A stretch of 64,000 bases of DNA from Roseateles puraquae (GTDB lineage Bacteria; Pseudomonadota; Gammaproteobacteria; Burkholderiales; Burkholderiaceae_C), in assembly GCF_002205845.1 (NCBI RefSeq), contig NZ_NISI01000004.1, forward strand, positions 1-64,000, written 5' to 3'. Shown here piece after piece: positions 39,410 to 48,740 of the stretch; positions within the stretch are counted from its first letter, which is position 1; every line of letters starts with the position of its first letter. Under the pieces are notes generated by a model. It saw nothing but the letters and a program-made list of their open reading frames with translations. It was not told the DNA's origin and searched no databases. The translations under genes and the position numbers were made by a program.

Positions 39410-40159
39410 TCAGAGCCGTTTCAGCGCCTGCGTCACCGCTTCGGGGGCCGGTCGCGCCAAAACCACAGGCGCAAAGCCCGCCGCCTCGGCCGCCTCGGCA
39501 ATCCGGGGATGCGTGGCAATCGCGCGCTGCCGCGACAGCGGCACACCGTCCAGATGCCCCACGGCCTCCGCACTGCTGAACAGCCAGGCGTAGCGCGCCG
39601 GCTCGGCTTGCGCCGCCGCGAGCAGCGCCTGCGCCTGGGCGTCAAACGCCGGGCGACTGCGGTGGTAGACGGTCACGGGCTCGACCGTCGCGCCCGCCGC
39701 TGCCAGGCGATCAGCCAACCACTCACGCCCGCCGTCGCCGCGCAGCAGCAGCACACGGGCGCCCTGCCAGTCACGCCGCGGCGCGAGCTGCTCCCACAAA
39801 TGCTCTGAATCGAGGCTTGCAGCGCCGACGGCGGGCTGGACGATCAAGGCGTCAGGCACGCCATGCTCGGCCAATGACTGGGCACTGCCGGGCCCGACGC
39901 AGGCCGCCAGCGTGCCCGTCGGCCAGGGGCGGCCGGCGGCGTGGGCGAAGAACTGCTCGACCGCATTGGGGCTCACGAAGACGGCCAGGTGCGCCGCACC
40001 CAGCGCTGCCCAGGCGGCCACCACAGGCGCGGGGTCGCGCGCCGGCAGGATCTCGATGAGGGGCAAGGCCACGGCCGGCACCCCGAGCGCCGACAGCTTC
40101 GCCAGCCAGGCCGCGCATTGCTGGCGGGGCCGCGTGACGATGAGCGTGGGCGTGGTCAT
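39410..40159 (-). CDS. hemD: Uroporphyrinogen-III synthase
   Basis: HemD cyclises hydroxymethylbilane to uroporphyrinogen III. The 249-residue protein has the family's weak but recognisable pattern: [18 protein letters not shown] at the N-terminus, [35 protein letters not shown] and [12 protein letters not shown]. It overlaps hemC by 4 nt, so it is translationally coupled, and hemX follows by 16 nt. Confidence 0.93.
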   Translation of the reverse strand: MTTPTLIVTRPRQQCAAWLAKLSALGVPAVALPLIEILPARDPAPVVAAWAALGAAHLAVFVSPNAVEQFFAHAAGRPWPTGTLAACVGPGSAQSLAEHGVPDALIVQPAVGAASLDSEHLWEQLAPRRDWQGARVLLLRGDGGREWLADRLAAAGATVEPVTVYHRSRPAFDAQAQALLAAAQAEPARYAWLFSSAEAVGHLDGVPLSRQRAIATHPRIAEAAEAAGFAPVVLARPAPEAVTQALKRL

Positions 40160-41082
40160 CCCGGCAGGTAGGAGCCGGCGCCCAGCGCGCGCAGTCGCTC
40201 GGCCGCCTCCTGCCCCAGGGCGCGCGCCGACGGCGCGTCCATGACCGAGGCCGCCACGCTGGCGCGAAGCAGCGGCAGTGTGTGCTGCTCAGCGTGGCCA
40301 AGCGCCGCATCCAGGCAGAGCGTGCCGCCTTGCCAGCGGGCGTGCGCCGCGAGCGGCAGGCTGCAGCTGCCGCCCAGCGCGCGTGATACCGCCCGTTCGG
40401 CCTCACAGGCAAACCAGGTCGGCGTGTGGACGAGGCGGCCCAGCGCCTGGGCAAGGTCAGCATCATCCGCGCGGATCTCCAGGCCCAGGGCGCCCTGCCC
40501 TGCGCAAGGCAGTATCTGCTCGACCTCGAACACCGACCGCACCCGGTGCCCCAACCCCAATCGCTTGAGGCCGGCAGCTGCCAGCACGATGGCGTGGTAG
40601 CCGCCTTCGTCGAGCTTGCGCAGCCGCGTATCGAGATTGCCTCGCAGCGGCTCCACCCGCAGATCAGGCCGGATGCTGAGCAACTGAGTCACGCGTCGCA
40701 GGCTGGAGCTGCCCACGACGGCGCCCTGCGGCAACTCGGCCAGCGACGCAAAGTCGTTGGACACGAAGGCGTCGCGCGGGTCTTCACGTTCCAACACCGC
40801 AGCCAGCGTGAAGCCCTCGGGCAACTCCATCGGCACGTCCTTCAGCGAGTGCACGGCGAGTTGGGCACGGCCTTCCGCGAGCGCCGTCTCCAGCTCCTTG
40901 ACGAACAGCCCCTTGCCGCCGACCTTGGAGAGCGTGCGGTCCAGGATCTGGTCGCCGCGGGTCGTCATCCCCAGCAACGAGGCCGTGATGCCGAGCTCGG
41001 CGCCCAGGCGGGCCTGCACATGTTCGGCCTGCCAGAGGGCGAGGCGGCTTTCGCGGGTGGCGATGGTGATGGCGGTCGTCAT
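40156..41082 (-). CDS. hemC: Porphobilinogen deaminase (hydroxymethylbilane synthase)
   Basis: HemC polymerises four porphobilinogens. The 308 residues show [68 protein letters not shown] and the cofactor-attachment Cys in [13 protein letters not shown]. It is the first gene of the hem operon. GATAAT lies 6 nt before the ATG, which would make the mRNA leaderless. The halogenase gene ends 72 nt upstream on the same strand. Confidence 0.97.
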   Translation of the reverse strand: MTTAITIATRESRLALWQAEHVQARLGAELGITASLLGMTTRGDQILDRTLSKVGGKGLFVKELETALAEGRAQLAVHSLKDVPMELPEGFTLAAVLEREDPRDAFVSNDFASLAELPQGAVVGSSSLRRVTQLLSIRPDLRVEPLRGNLDTRLRKLDEGGYHAIVLAAAGLKRLGLGHRVRSVFEVEQILPCAGQGALGLEIRADDADLAQALGRLVHTPTWFACEAERAVSRALGGSCSLPLAAHARWQGGTLCLDAALGHAEQHTLPLLRASVAASVMDAPSARALGQEAAERLRALGAGSYLPG

Positions 41083-41154
41083 CGGGCCATTATCAAGGCG
41101 ACATCGGGCCCGTCGGCGCGGCGGGCGTGCAGCGCCTGCAGTGCCTGCAATCCC

Positions 41155-43404
41155 TCAAGGCCTGCGGCGCTTGAAGAAGGCATTGACCGTGAGGCGGCCC
41201 GGATCCTGCAGGTAGGCGTCACGGTGAGCCCACTGGATGTCGCCGGTATGGAAGACGCCGCCGTCGTAGAAGACGGCCCGGTTCCAGCGCGCGGGCAGCC
41301 GGCCGATGACCTCGAAGTAGCGGTTGCTGGCTGTCATGTAGCCCGGCGCGATGCCGTAGCGCTCGGTGAATGCAGGGCCGTCCAGCGTGCCGGCATCGCG
41401 CAGGAACTGCGCCGTGTCAGCGTCCGACATCAGCGAGCGGAAGAACACCGTGCCGCCGAGCCGCGCGTCGCGGAACAGGTAGTGCACCGAGGCCACGATG
41501 GTCTCGTTGGCTTGCAAGCCCGAACCATCGCGGTGGCACAGGCGCTGGCGCGGGTCGAGCGTCGCCGGGTCCTGCATCACCCGCGAGAAGCGGCTGGACA
41601 TGCCCAGCGGCTCGCCGGCACGCAGCGCCCCGCGCACCTGGGCCTCGAAGAACTCGGCCAGCTCACCTGCCATGGGCTCAGGCAGGTCAAGCCGCGGGCC
41701 AGGATAGGGGTGGCCGGGCACCGGCTTGAACCGTCCGGCACCCGCCTGGACCTGGGCCAGGGCCACCAGCGCGTCGGGGTCGCGCACGAAGTCGTCGACC
41801 ACGAGCACGCGAGAGCCGTCGTCGAGGGTCAGGGTCTCGAAGACGGCCGCTGGGTTGATGTTGAGCCTGGGGCCACCCCGGGTGTCGGCGGCGGTGTTCA
41901 TCCAGGGCGCGGGCGCCGGGCAGAAGTGGCTGATGAACTCGTGGTGCTTGGGGAGCTTCATCGTCGTGCGCGCCACCTCCTTTCGGATCGAGCCGAGGAA
42001 GTCACCCAGGCTGGCGTTGTCCATCTGCCGCGTGATCGGATGGTGGCTGCGCGGGGCAATGCCCTGCCCCATCATGACCTGCACCCAGGAGTTCTCCGCG
42101 AAGAGGTCGCCCGCGACCGGCGCAAAGCGGGCGGAGTCGCGGAAGAGCTGGATGCGGTGCTGCAGCGAGGCCGGGATCTCCATGTCACGGCACTGCCGCC
42201 AGAACTCGGAGTCGGCGCGCTGGGTGACGTGGTAGTGCAGGATGATGAAGTCGCGGATGTGCTCGATGGACTCACGCGCCTGGCGGTTGTATTCGTCGAC
42301 GTCGCTCTGGCAGATCCCGTCCGCCGGGAACAGCTCCACGAGCCGCGTCAGGCCCTTCTGGATGAGGTGGATGCTGGTGGACTCCAGCGGCTCCAGGAAG
42401 CCGCTGGACAGGCCGATGGCCACGACATTGCGCTGCCAGACGAGTTCGCGCTGGCCCGGTGTGAACCGGATGACACGCGGATCACGCAACACGTCGCCCT
42501 GGACGTTGGCCAGCAGCGCGGCCTTGGCCTCGTCGTCGCTCACGTGGCGGCTGCTGAAGACGATGCCGTTGCCGACCCGGTGCTGAAGCGGGATGCGCCA
42601 TTGCCAGCCCCAGGGGTGGGCGATGGAGCGTGTGTAGGGCACGGGCTCACCGACCGACGTCGTCTGCACCGCAAGTGCGCTGTCGCAGGGCAGCCATTGC
42701 GACCAGCTCTCGTAGCCCACGCCCAGCGTCTGCCCGATCAGCAGGCCGCGCATGCCCGTGCAGTCGATGAAGAGGTCGCCTTCCAGCAGGTGGCCGTTGT
42801 CCAGCAGCAGGCCGGTGATGTCACCACCCGCGGTCGCCTGCTGCACCTGGACGATCTTGCCTTCGAAACGCCGCACGCCCAGCGCCTCCGAGTAGCGGCG
42901 CAGGTACTGGCCGTAGAGCGTGGCGTCGAAGTGGTAGGCGTAGTTGATGCCGTTGTCGGGCAACAGCGCAAAGCGGTTGTCGAGCGCGGCGCGCAGCTCC
43001 AGGCAGTAGTCACCGTAGTCGCTGGCCAGGCCACGCTGACGGCCTTCGAGCCAGAAGTGGTGGAAGCCGGCCGTCCAGTGGCCCTTGCCGGTGCGGCCGA
43101 ACGAGTGGAAGTAGTGCTGGCCGACGTCCCGCCAGTTCTCGAAGCTGATGCCAAGCTTGAACGTGGCCTGGGTGGCCTGGATGAACTCTTTCTCATCGAG
43201 GTCCAGCACCTCGTGCAGCAGGTGCAGCGTCGGAATGGTGGCCTCGCCGACGCCGACCGTGCCAATCTCGTCGGACTCGATCAGGCAGATGTCGAGTTGC
43301 TGGCCCAGGCATTTGGACAGGCCCGCGGCCACCATCCAGCCGGCGGTGCCTCCACCGGCAATGACGACACGTCGGACGGGCTTCGGAGCGGTTGGCATGG
43401 TCAT
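41155..43404 (-). CDS. Flavin-dependent halogenase fused to an Fe/2OG-oxygenase-like domain
   Basis: The 749-residue protein is a two-part fusion. Residues 1 to about 510 form a tryptophan-halogenase-type flavoenzyme: FAD motif GGGTAG (17-22), GVGEATIP (51-58), candidate catalytic Lys83 in TFKLGISFENW, and the WxWxIP motif (GWQWRIP, about 264-270). Residues about 530-749 form a DUF6445/2OG-oxygenase-like domain with HRD (His624, Asp626), a distal His719 and the Arg of GRLTVNAFF, the full iron and cosubstrate set. Substrate is unknown; it need not be tryptophan. It is the last gene of the SapC-cupin-halogenase run, 18 nt after the cupin gene. Confidence 0.9.
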   Translation of the reverse strand: MTMPTAPKPVRRVVIAGGGTAGWMVAAGLSKCLGQQLDICLIESDEIGTVGVGEATIPTLHLLHEVLDLDEKEFIQATQATFKLGISFENWRDVGQHYFHSFGRTGKGHWTAGFHHFWLEGRQRGLASDYGDYCLELRAALDNRFALLPDNGINYAYHFDATLYGQYLRRYSEALGVRRFEGKIVQVQQATAGGDITGLLLDNGHLLEGDLFIDCTGMRGLLIGQTLGVGYESWSQWLPCDSALAVQTTSVGEPVPYTRSIAHPWGWQWRIPLQHRVGNGIVFSSRHVSDDEAKAALLANVQGDVLRDPRVIRFTPGQRELVWQRNVVAIGLSSGFLEPLESTSIHLIQKGLTRLVELFPADGICQSDVDEYNRQARESIEHIRDFIILHYHVTQRADSEFWRQCRDMEIPASLQHRIQLFRDSARFAPVAGDLFAENSWVQVMMGQGIAPRSHHPITRQMDNASLGDFLGSIRKEVARTTMKLPKHHEFISHFCPAPAPWMNTAADTRGGPRLNINPAAVFETLTLDDGSRVLVVDDFVRDPDALVALAQVQAGAGRFKPVPGHPYPGPRLDLPEPMAGELAEFFEAQVRGALRAGEPLGMSSRFSRVMQDPATLDPRQRLCHRDGSGLQANETIVASVHYLFRDARLGGTVFFRSLMSDADTAQFLRDAGTLDGPAFTERYGIAPGYMTASNRYFEVIGRLPARWNRAVFYDGGVFHTGDIQWAHRDAYLQDPGRLTVNAFFKRRRP

Positions 43405-43422
43405 GGGGCGGCGCCCTGTCGG

Positions 43423-44397
43423 CTATCGGTTGAGGCGGTTCAGCAGCATCGCGCGCAGTTGGCGCGCGCTGTGGTCGTTGATGGGGTCGAGGATGCCGCG
43501 GGCGCCGGGCGGGATGTGTGCGGCCGTCTCGCCGTTGGCATCGAACACGTAATGGTCGAACAGCGCACGCCAGGCGTTGCGCTGGGCCGGCGGCAGGTCG
43601 CGCAGCGTCAGCAACGCCATCATCAAGGTGTTCAGCGGCGTGTCCATGAAGGGCGGCGACTGGCGCCACCAGAAGTTCACCAGCCCGCTGACCGGGTCCA
43701 GCGACTCGACGCCATGCCACCACTGGCTGGGCAGGAAGAGCGCATCCCCCGGCTCCAGGTCAAACACCTGCGCATGCCGCAAGGCCTCGGCGTAACGGGG
43801 AAAGCGAGCCAGGTCGGGCCGGGCCTGGTCCACCAGGCTCACGGGCTGGCCGGCAGGCGTCAGGTCCAGCGGGCCGATGTAGAGGTTGGCCACCTGATCA
43901 GGCGGGAAGAGCGTGAAGCGGCGCCGGCCCGCCACCACGCAGGCGATGTTGTCGGGCAGATCGAAGTGGGTCGCCACCCGGATGCGGTTGCCAAGCCACA
44001 GGCTGACCAGCGGGTTGAAGCCAGCCAATGCGGGCAGGTCGTTGTGCTGGCGCAGCGCCGGACAGGCGCCGTCGATGGCGGTTGAACCCATGTAGACGGC
44101 GTCGGCGGAGCCCGCCAACAGCTCGTCGAGCACCGCGCCCAGCGTGTGGCCCTCGCGCGCGAAGTTGAAGCCGGAGAAATCGTCGTTGTAGAAGAAGCGG
44201 CCGCCGATGGCCGGCGAGCCTCGCCAGGTCATCAGCCGCTGCCCGGAGTCGAAGGCCCGCAGGTAGTCGCAGAAATCTGCGTCCGATCGCCTTGCGGCCT
44301 GCACCAGCGGCCAATGCACCACCAGGCCGGGCAGCAACACCGGCTGCGTGGACTGCAGCACGTCAGCAGGGATGGCCCCGAGTGCCTCGGCCTGCAT
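43423..44397 (-). CDS. JmjC/cupin_8-like Fe(II) oxygenase
   Basis: The 324-residue protein has a cupin-like JmjC fold with the iron triad visible: His144 and Asp146 in THFDLPDNIACVVAGRRRF, and His228 in LFLPSQWWHGVESL. The TLFPPDQVANLYIGPLD segment is typical of the cupin_8 subgroup that accompanies halogenases and SapC in TonB-receptor loci. It probably hydroxylates a small molecule or peptide with 2-oxoglutarate; the substrate is unknown. It starts 4 nt after sapC ends. Confidence 0.9.
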   Translation of the reverse strand: MQAEALGAIPADVLQSTQPVLLPGLVVHWPLVQAARRSDADFCDYLRAFDSGQRLMTWRGSPAIGGRFFYNDDFSGFNFAREGHTLGAVLDELLAGSADAVYMGSTAIDGACPALRQHNDLPALAGFNPLVSLWLGNRIRVATHFDLPDNIACVVAGRRRFTLFPPDQVANLYIGPLDLTPAGQPVSLVDQARPDLARFPRYAEALRHAQVFDLEPGDALFLPSQWWHGVESLDPVSGLVNFWWRQSPPFMDTPLNTLMMALLTLRDLPPAQRNAWRALFDHYVFDANGETAAHIPPGARGILDPINDHSARQLRAMLLNRLNR

Positions 44398-44401
44398 CGC
44401 C

Positions 44402-45097
44402 TCAACCCCCGCGGGCGAGATGGCGCTGGATCAGCGAAGTGAAGTTGGAAAGCGAGGCCACGGCCATGTAGATGGGCATCAGATAGTCCGCCTGATGCAG
44501 CAGCGCCACGTGGTCTGCGCTCAAGCCGGCAAGCCGCTCCTCATGAATGATGTGAAAGCCGGTCAGTTGCCCGTGGGAGCCGTCGGGCCGCTCGACGTCC
44601 AGCACGAGGGGTTCCAGCAGTTCATGGCGGATCAAGGTCTGCACGAAGTCGGTCGTGGCCTGCAGCCCCTCATGCAGCGCACGCAGCACGGCATTCGCGT
44701 TCTCGGTGAAATCGGTCAGACCGCCATGCGGCAGAAACAGCGCCTCGCCCTCGGCGCCGCGGCTGACGCGCCGGCTGTCCGGGTCGATCATCATGCGCAG
44801 CTCGTCCTCGGCCACGCCGATGGCGAACGGGATGCGCTGCACCGACAGCGGCAGGTAGTCGGCGGCCCATCCCTTGCCGTCCAGGAACAGGTTCTCGCCC
44901 GCCTCAAGGCCGAAGAGCACGGTGGGCACGAAGCCGCCCTTGTCGTCGGGCTGGAAGACGATCGGGTAATGCGCCTGGAGCTTGCGGAATTCGTCAACCG
45001 TCGCGGGCGCGGACATGAAGTCGTCGCCCCACTGTGCGCCGCGCTGGGTGACGATGCGAAGGTCCTTGTGCTGGATGTTGTTGAGCAGTTGCAGCAT
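44402..45097 (-). CDS. SapC family protein
   Basis: The 231-residue protein matches the SapC family (named from an S-layer gene set): LRIVTQRGAQWGDDF, FRKLQAHYPIVFQPDDKGGFVPTVL as pattern, GENLFLDGKGWAADYLPLSVQRIPF and GFHIIHEERLAGLSADHVALL. No signal peptide or membrane segment is visible. Biochemical function is unknown, but the family recurs beside TonB-dependent receptors and flavin halogenases. It follows the receptor gene after a 237-bp gap with a strong palindrome. Confidence 0.88.
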   Translation of the reverse strand: MLQLLNNIQHKDLRIVTQRGAQWGDDFMSAPATVDEFRKLQAHYPIVFQPDDKGGFVPTVLFGLEAGENLFLDGKGWAADYLPLSVQRIPFAIGVAEDELRMMIDPDSRRVSRGAEGEALFLPHGGLTDFTENANAVLRALHEGLQATTDFVQTLIRHELLEPLVLDVERPDGSHGQLTGFHIIHEERLAGLSADHVALLHQADYLMPIYMAVASLSNFTSLIQRHLARGG

Positions 45098-45288
45098 GGG
45101 ATGGGTCGGGGGTTCCGGCGTCGGCGGCAGGCCGGGCGCGCGAAAGCGGTTGGACGGGGTCGCGTTGCCGAGACAGGTCGGGTGATTCTGCCGTCAGGCA
45201 GTCACCCGAGGCGCTGATCAAGATCTCAGGAAACGACTTGGCCGAGGCGAGCGTCCAGCGCCTGCCCCGGCCAACAAGAGCGACGGTT

Positions 45289-45318
45289 GCAGCGCCTGCC
45301 CCGCGGGGCAGGCGCTGC
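45289..45318. repeat. 30-bp perfect palindrome between receptor and sapC
   Basis: The sequence is its own reverse complement over 30 bp, centred at 45303.5, very GC-rich. A 14-bp direct copy of its left arm core lies at 45256-45269. There is no U-tract, so it looks like an mRNA-protecting intercistronic hairpin or a protein-binding site. The rest of the 45098-45334 gap shows no gene. Confidence 0.85.
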
Positions 45319-45334
45319 GCGTCGCACTGAGCGC

Positions 45335-48300
45335 TCAGAACCGATATCGTGCGCCGATCAGGTAGCGGCGGCCAGTCTGCAGCGCGGAGACGAGTTGCTC
45401 CTTCGTGCGACCGTGCTGGCGGATGTAGCCGTCGTTCAGGTTCAGCAAGTCAGCCTGGAGGGTCAGGTTCTTGCCGATCTTGTAGCCGATGGAGGCATCC
45501 AGCTGCCCGTAGGGCTCGGTGTAGACCGGGTTGTTGCCGGCACCATCGGTGCGGGCGGCCAGGAATTCACCGCGCCAGTTGTAGGCGCCTCGGATAGACC
45601 AGGTCTCGTTCTCGAAGAAGCCCACCAGGTTGGCCGAATCGCTGATGCCCACCAGGCCCGACTGCGTACCCAGGCTCGTGTTGATGAACTTCAGGCCGCT
45701 CTTGACCGCGGTGTAGTTGCCCGAGACGCCGAAGCCGCTGTTGCCGAACATGTGCTGGAAGTTGAACTCCAAGCCCTTGATGTTGTCGCCGGCGCCATTG
45801 GCGTAGGACGTGATCTGGAACACCATCGGCTGGGCACCCGCCACGGCGCCCGTGATGTCGCCCTTGATGAAGCTCGGGTCGCTCGCGTCGGTGATCTTGA
45901 CGCCGGTCTGGCCGTTGTAGTTGTTGAAGATGTAGTTGCGGATCGCCTTGGCCTTGTCCGGCGTGAGGCCGGACGCCAGCGCCGCCTGCCAATAGGTACC
46001 ACTGGCCGGCTGGTTCAGGCCCGCCACGGTGGTGTTGACCACCGTCGTGCTGACGAAGTCGCTGATCTTCTTGTAGAAGGCGCCCACGGCGACATAGGAC
46101 GACTTGGCGTAGTAGTACTCGGCCGAGAGGTCCAGGTTCTTGGACTTCAGCGGCTTCAGCGCCGGGTCACCCGTGGAGCCCGTGCCGCCGATGTTGTAGC
46201 GCGCGTTAGGGCTCAGCGAGACGCCACCCAGCATCTGATCCCAGCCCGGGCGACCGATGTTGACGCCGTAGCTCGCGCGGACCTTCACGTTGTCGGCCAG
46301 GTCGGCATCCCAGTCGATGCTCGGCAACCAGTAGGTGTACTTGCCGGACTTGCTGCCGAAGGTGCTCGTGCCGCCCGTCAGCTGCACCTCGTTCTCGGCA
46401 TTCCAGACCGTGCCCGAGTAGGACGTGACCTGCGATGCGGAGTCGACCTTGGTGCTTTCATAGCGCAGGCCGACCGACACGTTCATCGGGATGGCCGTGT
46501 CGAAGGCGTGATCCCATTGACCGAAGGCCGACGTGGACTTTTCGGTGGTGCGCCAGTCGTTGCCGGTGCTGTAGTCCGGCAGCGCGCTGAAATAGGCCTC
46601 GGCGGCAGCCGCGGACAGCGGCACGTTGCCGGTGCTCGACGTGCCGTACTTCTGCGCATTGAGCACGGCCTGCGCGCGCAGGGCCTCGAAGTTGGGCACA
46701 TAGAAGTTGGCGTACAGGCGCGGGTCGTCATGCCCCGGAATGCGGTTGAAGTAGCCGCCGAGGCTGGAGGTCGACACCGGCACGTTCTTGAACGAACCCT
46801 GCGGCCCGATACCGCCCCAGTCGCCATGGAAGTTGTTGGCGCTGGCGGCGCGGTTCTTCAGCTTGGTGAAGCCCAGGCCGGCGAGCAGCTTGTCGTCGGC
46901 GCCGAGCTTGTAGGTCGCGCGGGTCTGGAACTGGTCCACCGTCTGGTCGGCCAGGTTGCTGTTGAACTGCGAGCCCGTGACCGTGGTCTTGTTCGGGTCG
47001 TAGGTCATGCCCGGCGAGGACATGATCGGCAGCTTCTGGTCGTAGTAGCCCGTCGTGTTGCCCTGGTTGAACAGCGCCAGGTCCAGGATGGCGTAGGTGC
47101 CGTAGGGGCTGTCTGGCGAGGTCTTGGACTTGGACGAATGGGCGTCCAGCTCGAGACTCAGCGCGTCGCTGACCTTCCAGTTGGCATTCAGGCCCGTCGA
47201 GTTCAGCTTGGTCTTCTGCGCGAACTGGCCCTGGTTCATGCCGTAGTCGTGCGTGCCGTCCCAGATGGCCGTCTGGGTGATCGGCGTCGCGATGGGACCG
47301 GCTGTGAAGGTCGTGGCGGGCGAATTGCCCAGGGCGCCGGAGAAGCTGCCGCCGAACCAGGCGGAGTTCTCGGAGTTCAGCGCCTTGACCTTGTTGACGG
47401 CCATCGTGTGGTCGAGCGTGAACTTCAGGTCCTTGCTCGGGGCGAACTGCAACACCGCCTGACCGTTCAGGCGCTCGCGCTCCAGCCCGGTGAGCGAGTA
47501 GCGCATGTCGTTCGTGTAGGCGTAGATGCCGCTGGTCGGAGCGTTCTTGATGTTGCTCGCCGGGGCCACCGTGGTCAGCGGGCCGGTGCCGGCCGCCGAC
47601 GCGTTCCAGCCGTTTTGCGTGTAGGCATTGTTGGAGCCGGAGCTGCGCTTGGAGTAGCTGCCGCTGATGGCGATGCCGACGGTCCGATCCGCGAAGGTGT
47701 CGCTGTAGATGCCCGAGATCTCGGGTGTCACCTTGCTGCCCTTGAGCTCCTCGGGCAGGCGGGAGACGGAGGCGTCGTAGTTCGCCTTGACGCCGATGCT
47801 GGCCACGCGCTCGCGCAGGTCCAGCGGGCGGGCCGTCTTGATGTTGATCGTGGCACCGATGCCGCCAGTGGGCGACTCGGCGCGGGCTGTCTTGTAGACC
47901 TCCAGCGCGGAGATCGAGTCGGACGAGAGGTTGGCGAAGTCGAAGGCGCGCGAGCCGCTGGCGCCGCCGTTGAGCTGGTTGATGGCGGACGTCGGCATCT
48001 GACGACCGTTCAGCAGCACCATGTTGAAGTCGGGGCCGACGCCGCGCACCGTCACGCGCGAGCCTTCGCCGCTGGCATTGCGGTCGATGGACACGCCGGC
48101 AATGCGCTGCATGGACTCGGCCAGGTTGGTGTCCGGGAACTTGCCGATGTCCTCCGCCACGATGCCGTCGACCAGGCCGCGGTTCTCGCGCTTGAGGCTG
48201 ACAGCGCTGTCAAGCGACTTGCGAATACCGGTGACGACGACCTTTTCGAGCGACTGTGAAGCCGCATCCTGCTGCGCCTGCACCGCGGCAGCGCCGGTCA

Positions 48301-48391
48301 GCAGCGCCACCGATGAGGCCAGCGCGACGGGATTCATGCGGCGCGACTGCGAGGGCGCACGCCGGGTTTTCGGGGTCTGGGGGTGTTTCAT
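45335..48391 (-). CDS. TonB-dependent outer-membrane receptor
   Basis: The 1018-residue receptor has an N-terminal signal sequence (SSVALLTGAAAVQA), a TonB-box-like EKVVVTG, a plug domain (EDIGKFPDTNLAESMQRIAGV, VTVRGVGPDFNMVLLNGR) and a long 22-strand-type barrel ending in the aromatic GARYRF typical of BAM substrates. This is the CirA/FecA-like subgroup common in Xanthomonas and Caulobacter relatives, taking up large nutrients using TonB energy. AAGGAG precedes ATG 48391, which I prefer to a longer frame to 48484. LacI-type dyads upstream suggest control by a sugar-type repressor. Confidence 0.93.
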   Translation of the reverse strand: MKHPQTPKTRRAPSQSRRMNPVALASSVALLTGAAAVQAQQDAASQSLEKVVVTGIRKSLDSAVSLKRENRGLVDGIVAEDIGKFPDTNLAESMQRIAGVSIDRNASGEGSRVTVRGVGPDFNMVLLNGRQMPTSAINQLNGGASGSRAFDFANLSSDSISALEVYKTARAESPTGGIGATINIKTARPLDLRERVASIGVKANYDASVSRLPEELKGSKVTPEISGIYSDTFADRTVGIAISGSYSKRSSGSNNAYTQNGWNASAAGTGPLTTVAPASNIKNAPTSGIYAYTNDMRYSLTGLERERLNGQAVLQFAPSKDLKFTLDHTMAVNKVKALNSENSAWFGGSFSGALGNSPATTFTAGPIATPITQTAIWDGTHDYGMNQGQFAQKTKLNSTGLNANWKVSDALSLELDAHSSKSKTSPDSPYGTYAILDLALFNQGNTTGYYDQKLPIMSSPGMTYDPNKTTVTGSQFNSNLADQTVDQFQTRATYKLGADDKLLAGLGFTKLKNRAASANNFHGDWGGIGPQGSFKNVPVSTSSLGGYFNRIPGHDDPRLYANFYVPNFEALRAQAVLNAQKYGTSSTGNVPLSAAAAEAYFSALPDYSTGNDWRTTEKSTSAFGQWDHAFDTAIPMNVSVGLRYESTKVDSASQVTSYSGTVWNAENEVQLTGGTSTFGSKSGKYTYWLPSIDWDADLADNVKVRASYGVNIGRPGWDQMLGGVSLSPNARYNIGGTGSTGDPALKPLKSKNLDLSAEYYYAKSSYVAVGAFYKKISDFVSTTVVNTTVAGLNQPASGTYWQAALASGLTPDKAKAIRNYIFNNYNGQTGVKITDASDPSFIKGDITGAVAGAQPMVFQITSYANGAGDNIKGLEFNFQHMFGNSGFGVSGNYTAVKSGLKFINTSLGTQSGLVGISDSANLVGFFENETWSIRGAYNWRGEFLAARTDGAGNNPVYTEPYGQLDASIGYKIGKNLTLQADLLNLNDGYIRQHGRTKEQLVSALQTGRRYLIGARYRF

Positions 48392-48460
48392 TTGTCTCCT
48401 TGCTTGCTCTTGCGGCCCGTGGGCCGATTGCTGATGAATTCTTATGGGATCGAGCCGTCT

Positions 48461-48474
48461 TGATAACGCTGCTG
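48461..48474. promoter_or_regulatory. Weak LacI-type half-dyad
   Basis: TGATAACGCTGCTG keeps the A-N-C-G-N-T core of LacI-family operators but lacks the terminal CA. It overlaps the candidate -35 of the receptor promoter. Confidence 0.35.
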
Positions 48475-48484
48475 ATTCGTGCAC

Positions 48485-48498
48485 TGGTAGCGATATCA
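48485..48498. promoter_or_regulatory. LacI-type operator candidate 1
   Basis: TGGTAGCGATATCA fits TGNNANCGNTNNCA exactly, with central CG and 5 of 7 symmetric pairs. It is about 100 bp upstream of the receptor ATG. Confidence 0.6.
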
Positions 48499-48683
48499 GC
48501 CCGTATCAAAAAAAGAGCGCCCCGATAGCGGACCGACTGTATTGACCTGCTCCCGACTGCACTTCAGGGTTTACGCGAGCCGCTGTTGTGGTTTCGCGCC
48601 AAGCCAGCCGGATGCTGCCCCTCTTCACTCCCTGGCCTGCAGGCCCAGACCGTGCGGCGGCGCAGCATTGACCTCACCACCTT

Positions 48684-48697
48684 TGGTAGCGATCTCA
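48684..48697. promoter_or_regulatory. LacI-type operator candidate 2
   Basis: TGGTAGCGATCTCA differs from candidate 1 at one base and fits the same pattern. The two are 199 bp apart, a distance compatible with DNA looping. Confidence 0.58.
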
Positions 48698-48740
48698 ATG
48701 CTTCAGCCGACACCCGCACTGGGTCGCCGGAGAGTCAAAT

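Noticed and set aside
41155-43404. Naming the halogenase as tryptophan 7-halogenase (prnA/rebH)
   Set aside because: The TonB-linked branch often acts on other indoles, and the regioselectivity cannot be read from the sequence.
40426-44085. 1219-codon plus-strand frame
   Set aside because: It spans hemC, the halogenase and the cupin gene in antisense; no motif and no start signal.
45287-48259. 990-codon plus-strand frame
   Set aside because: Antisense of the TonB receptor, whose plug, barrel and C-terminal Phe are clear.
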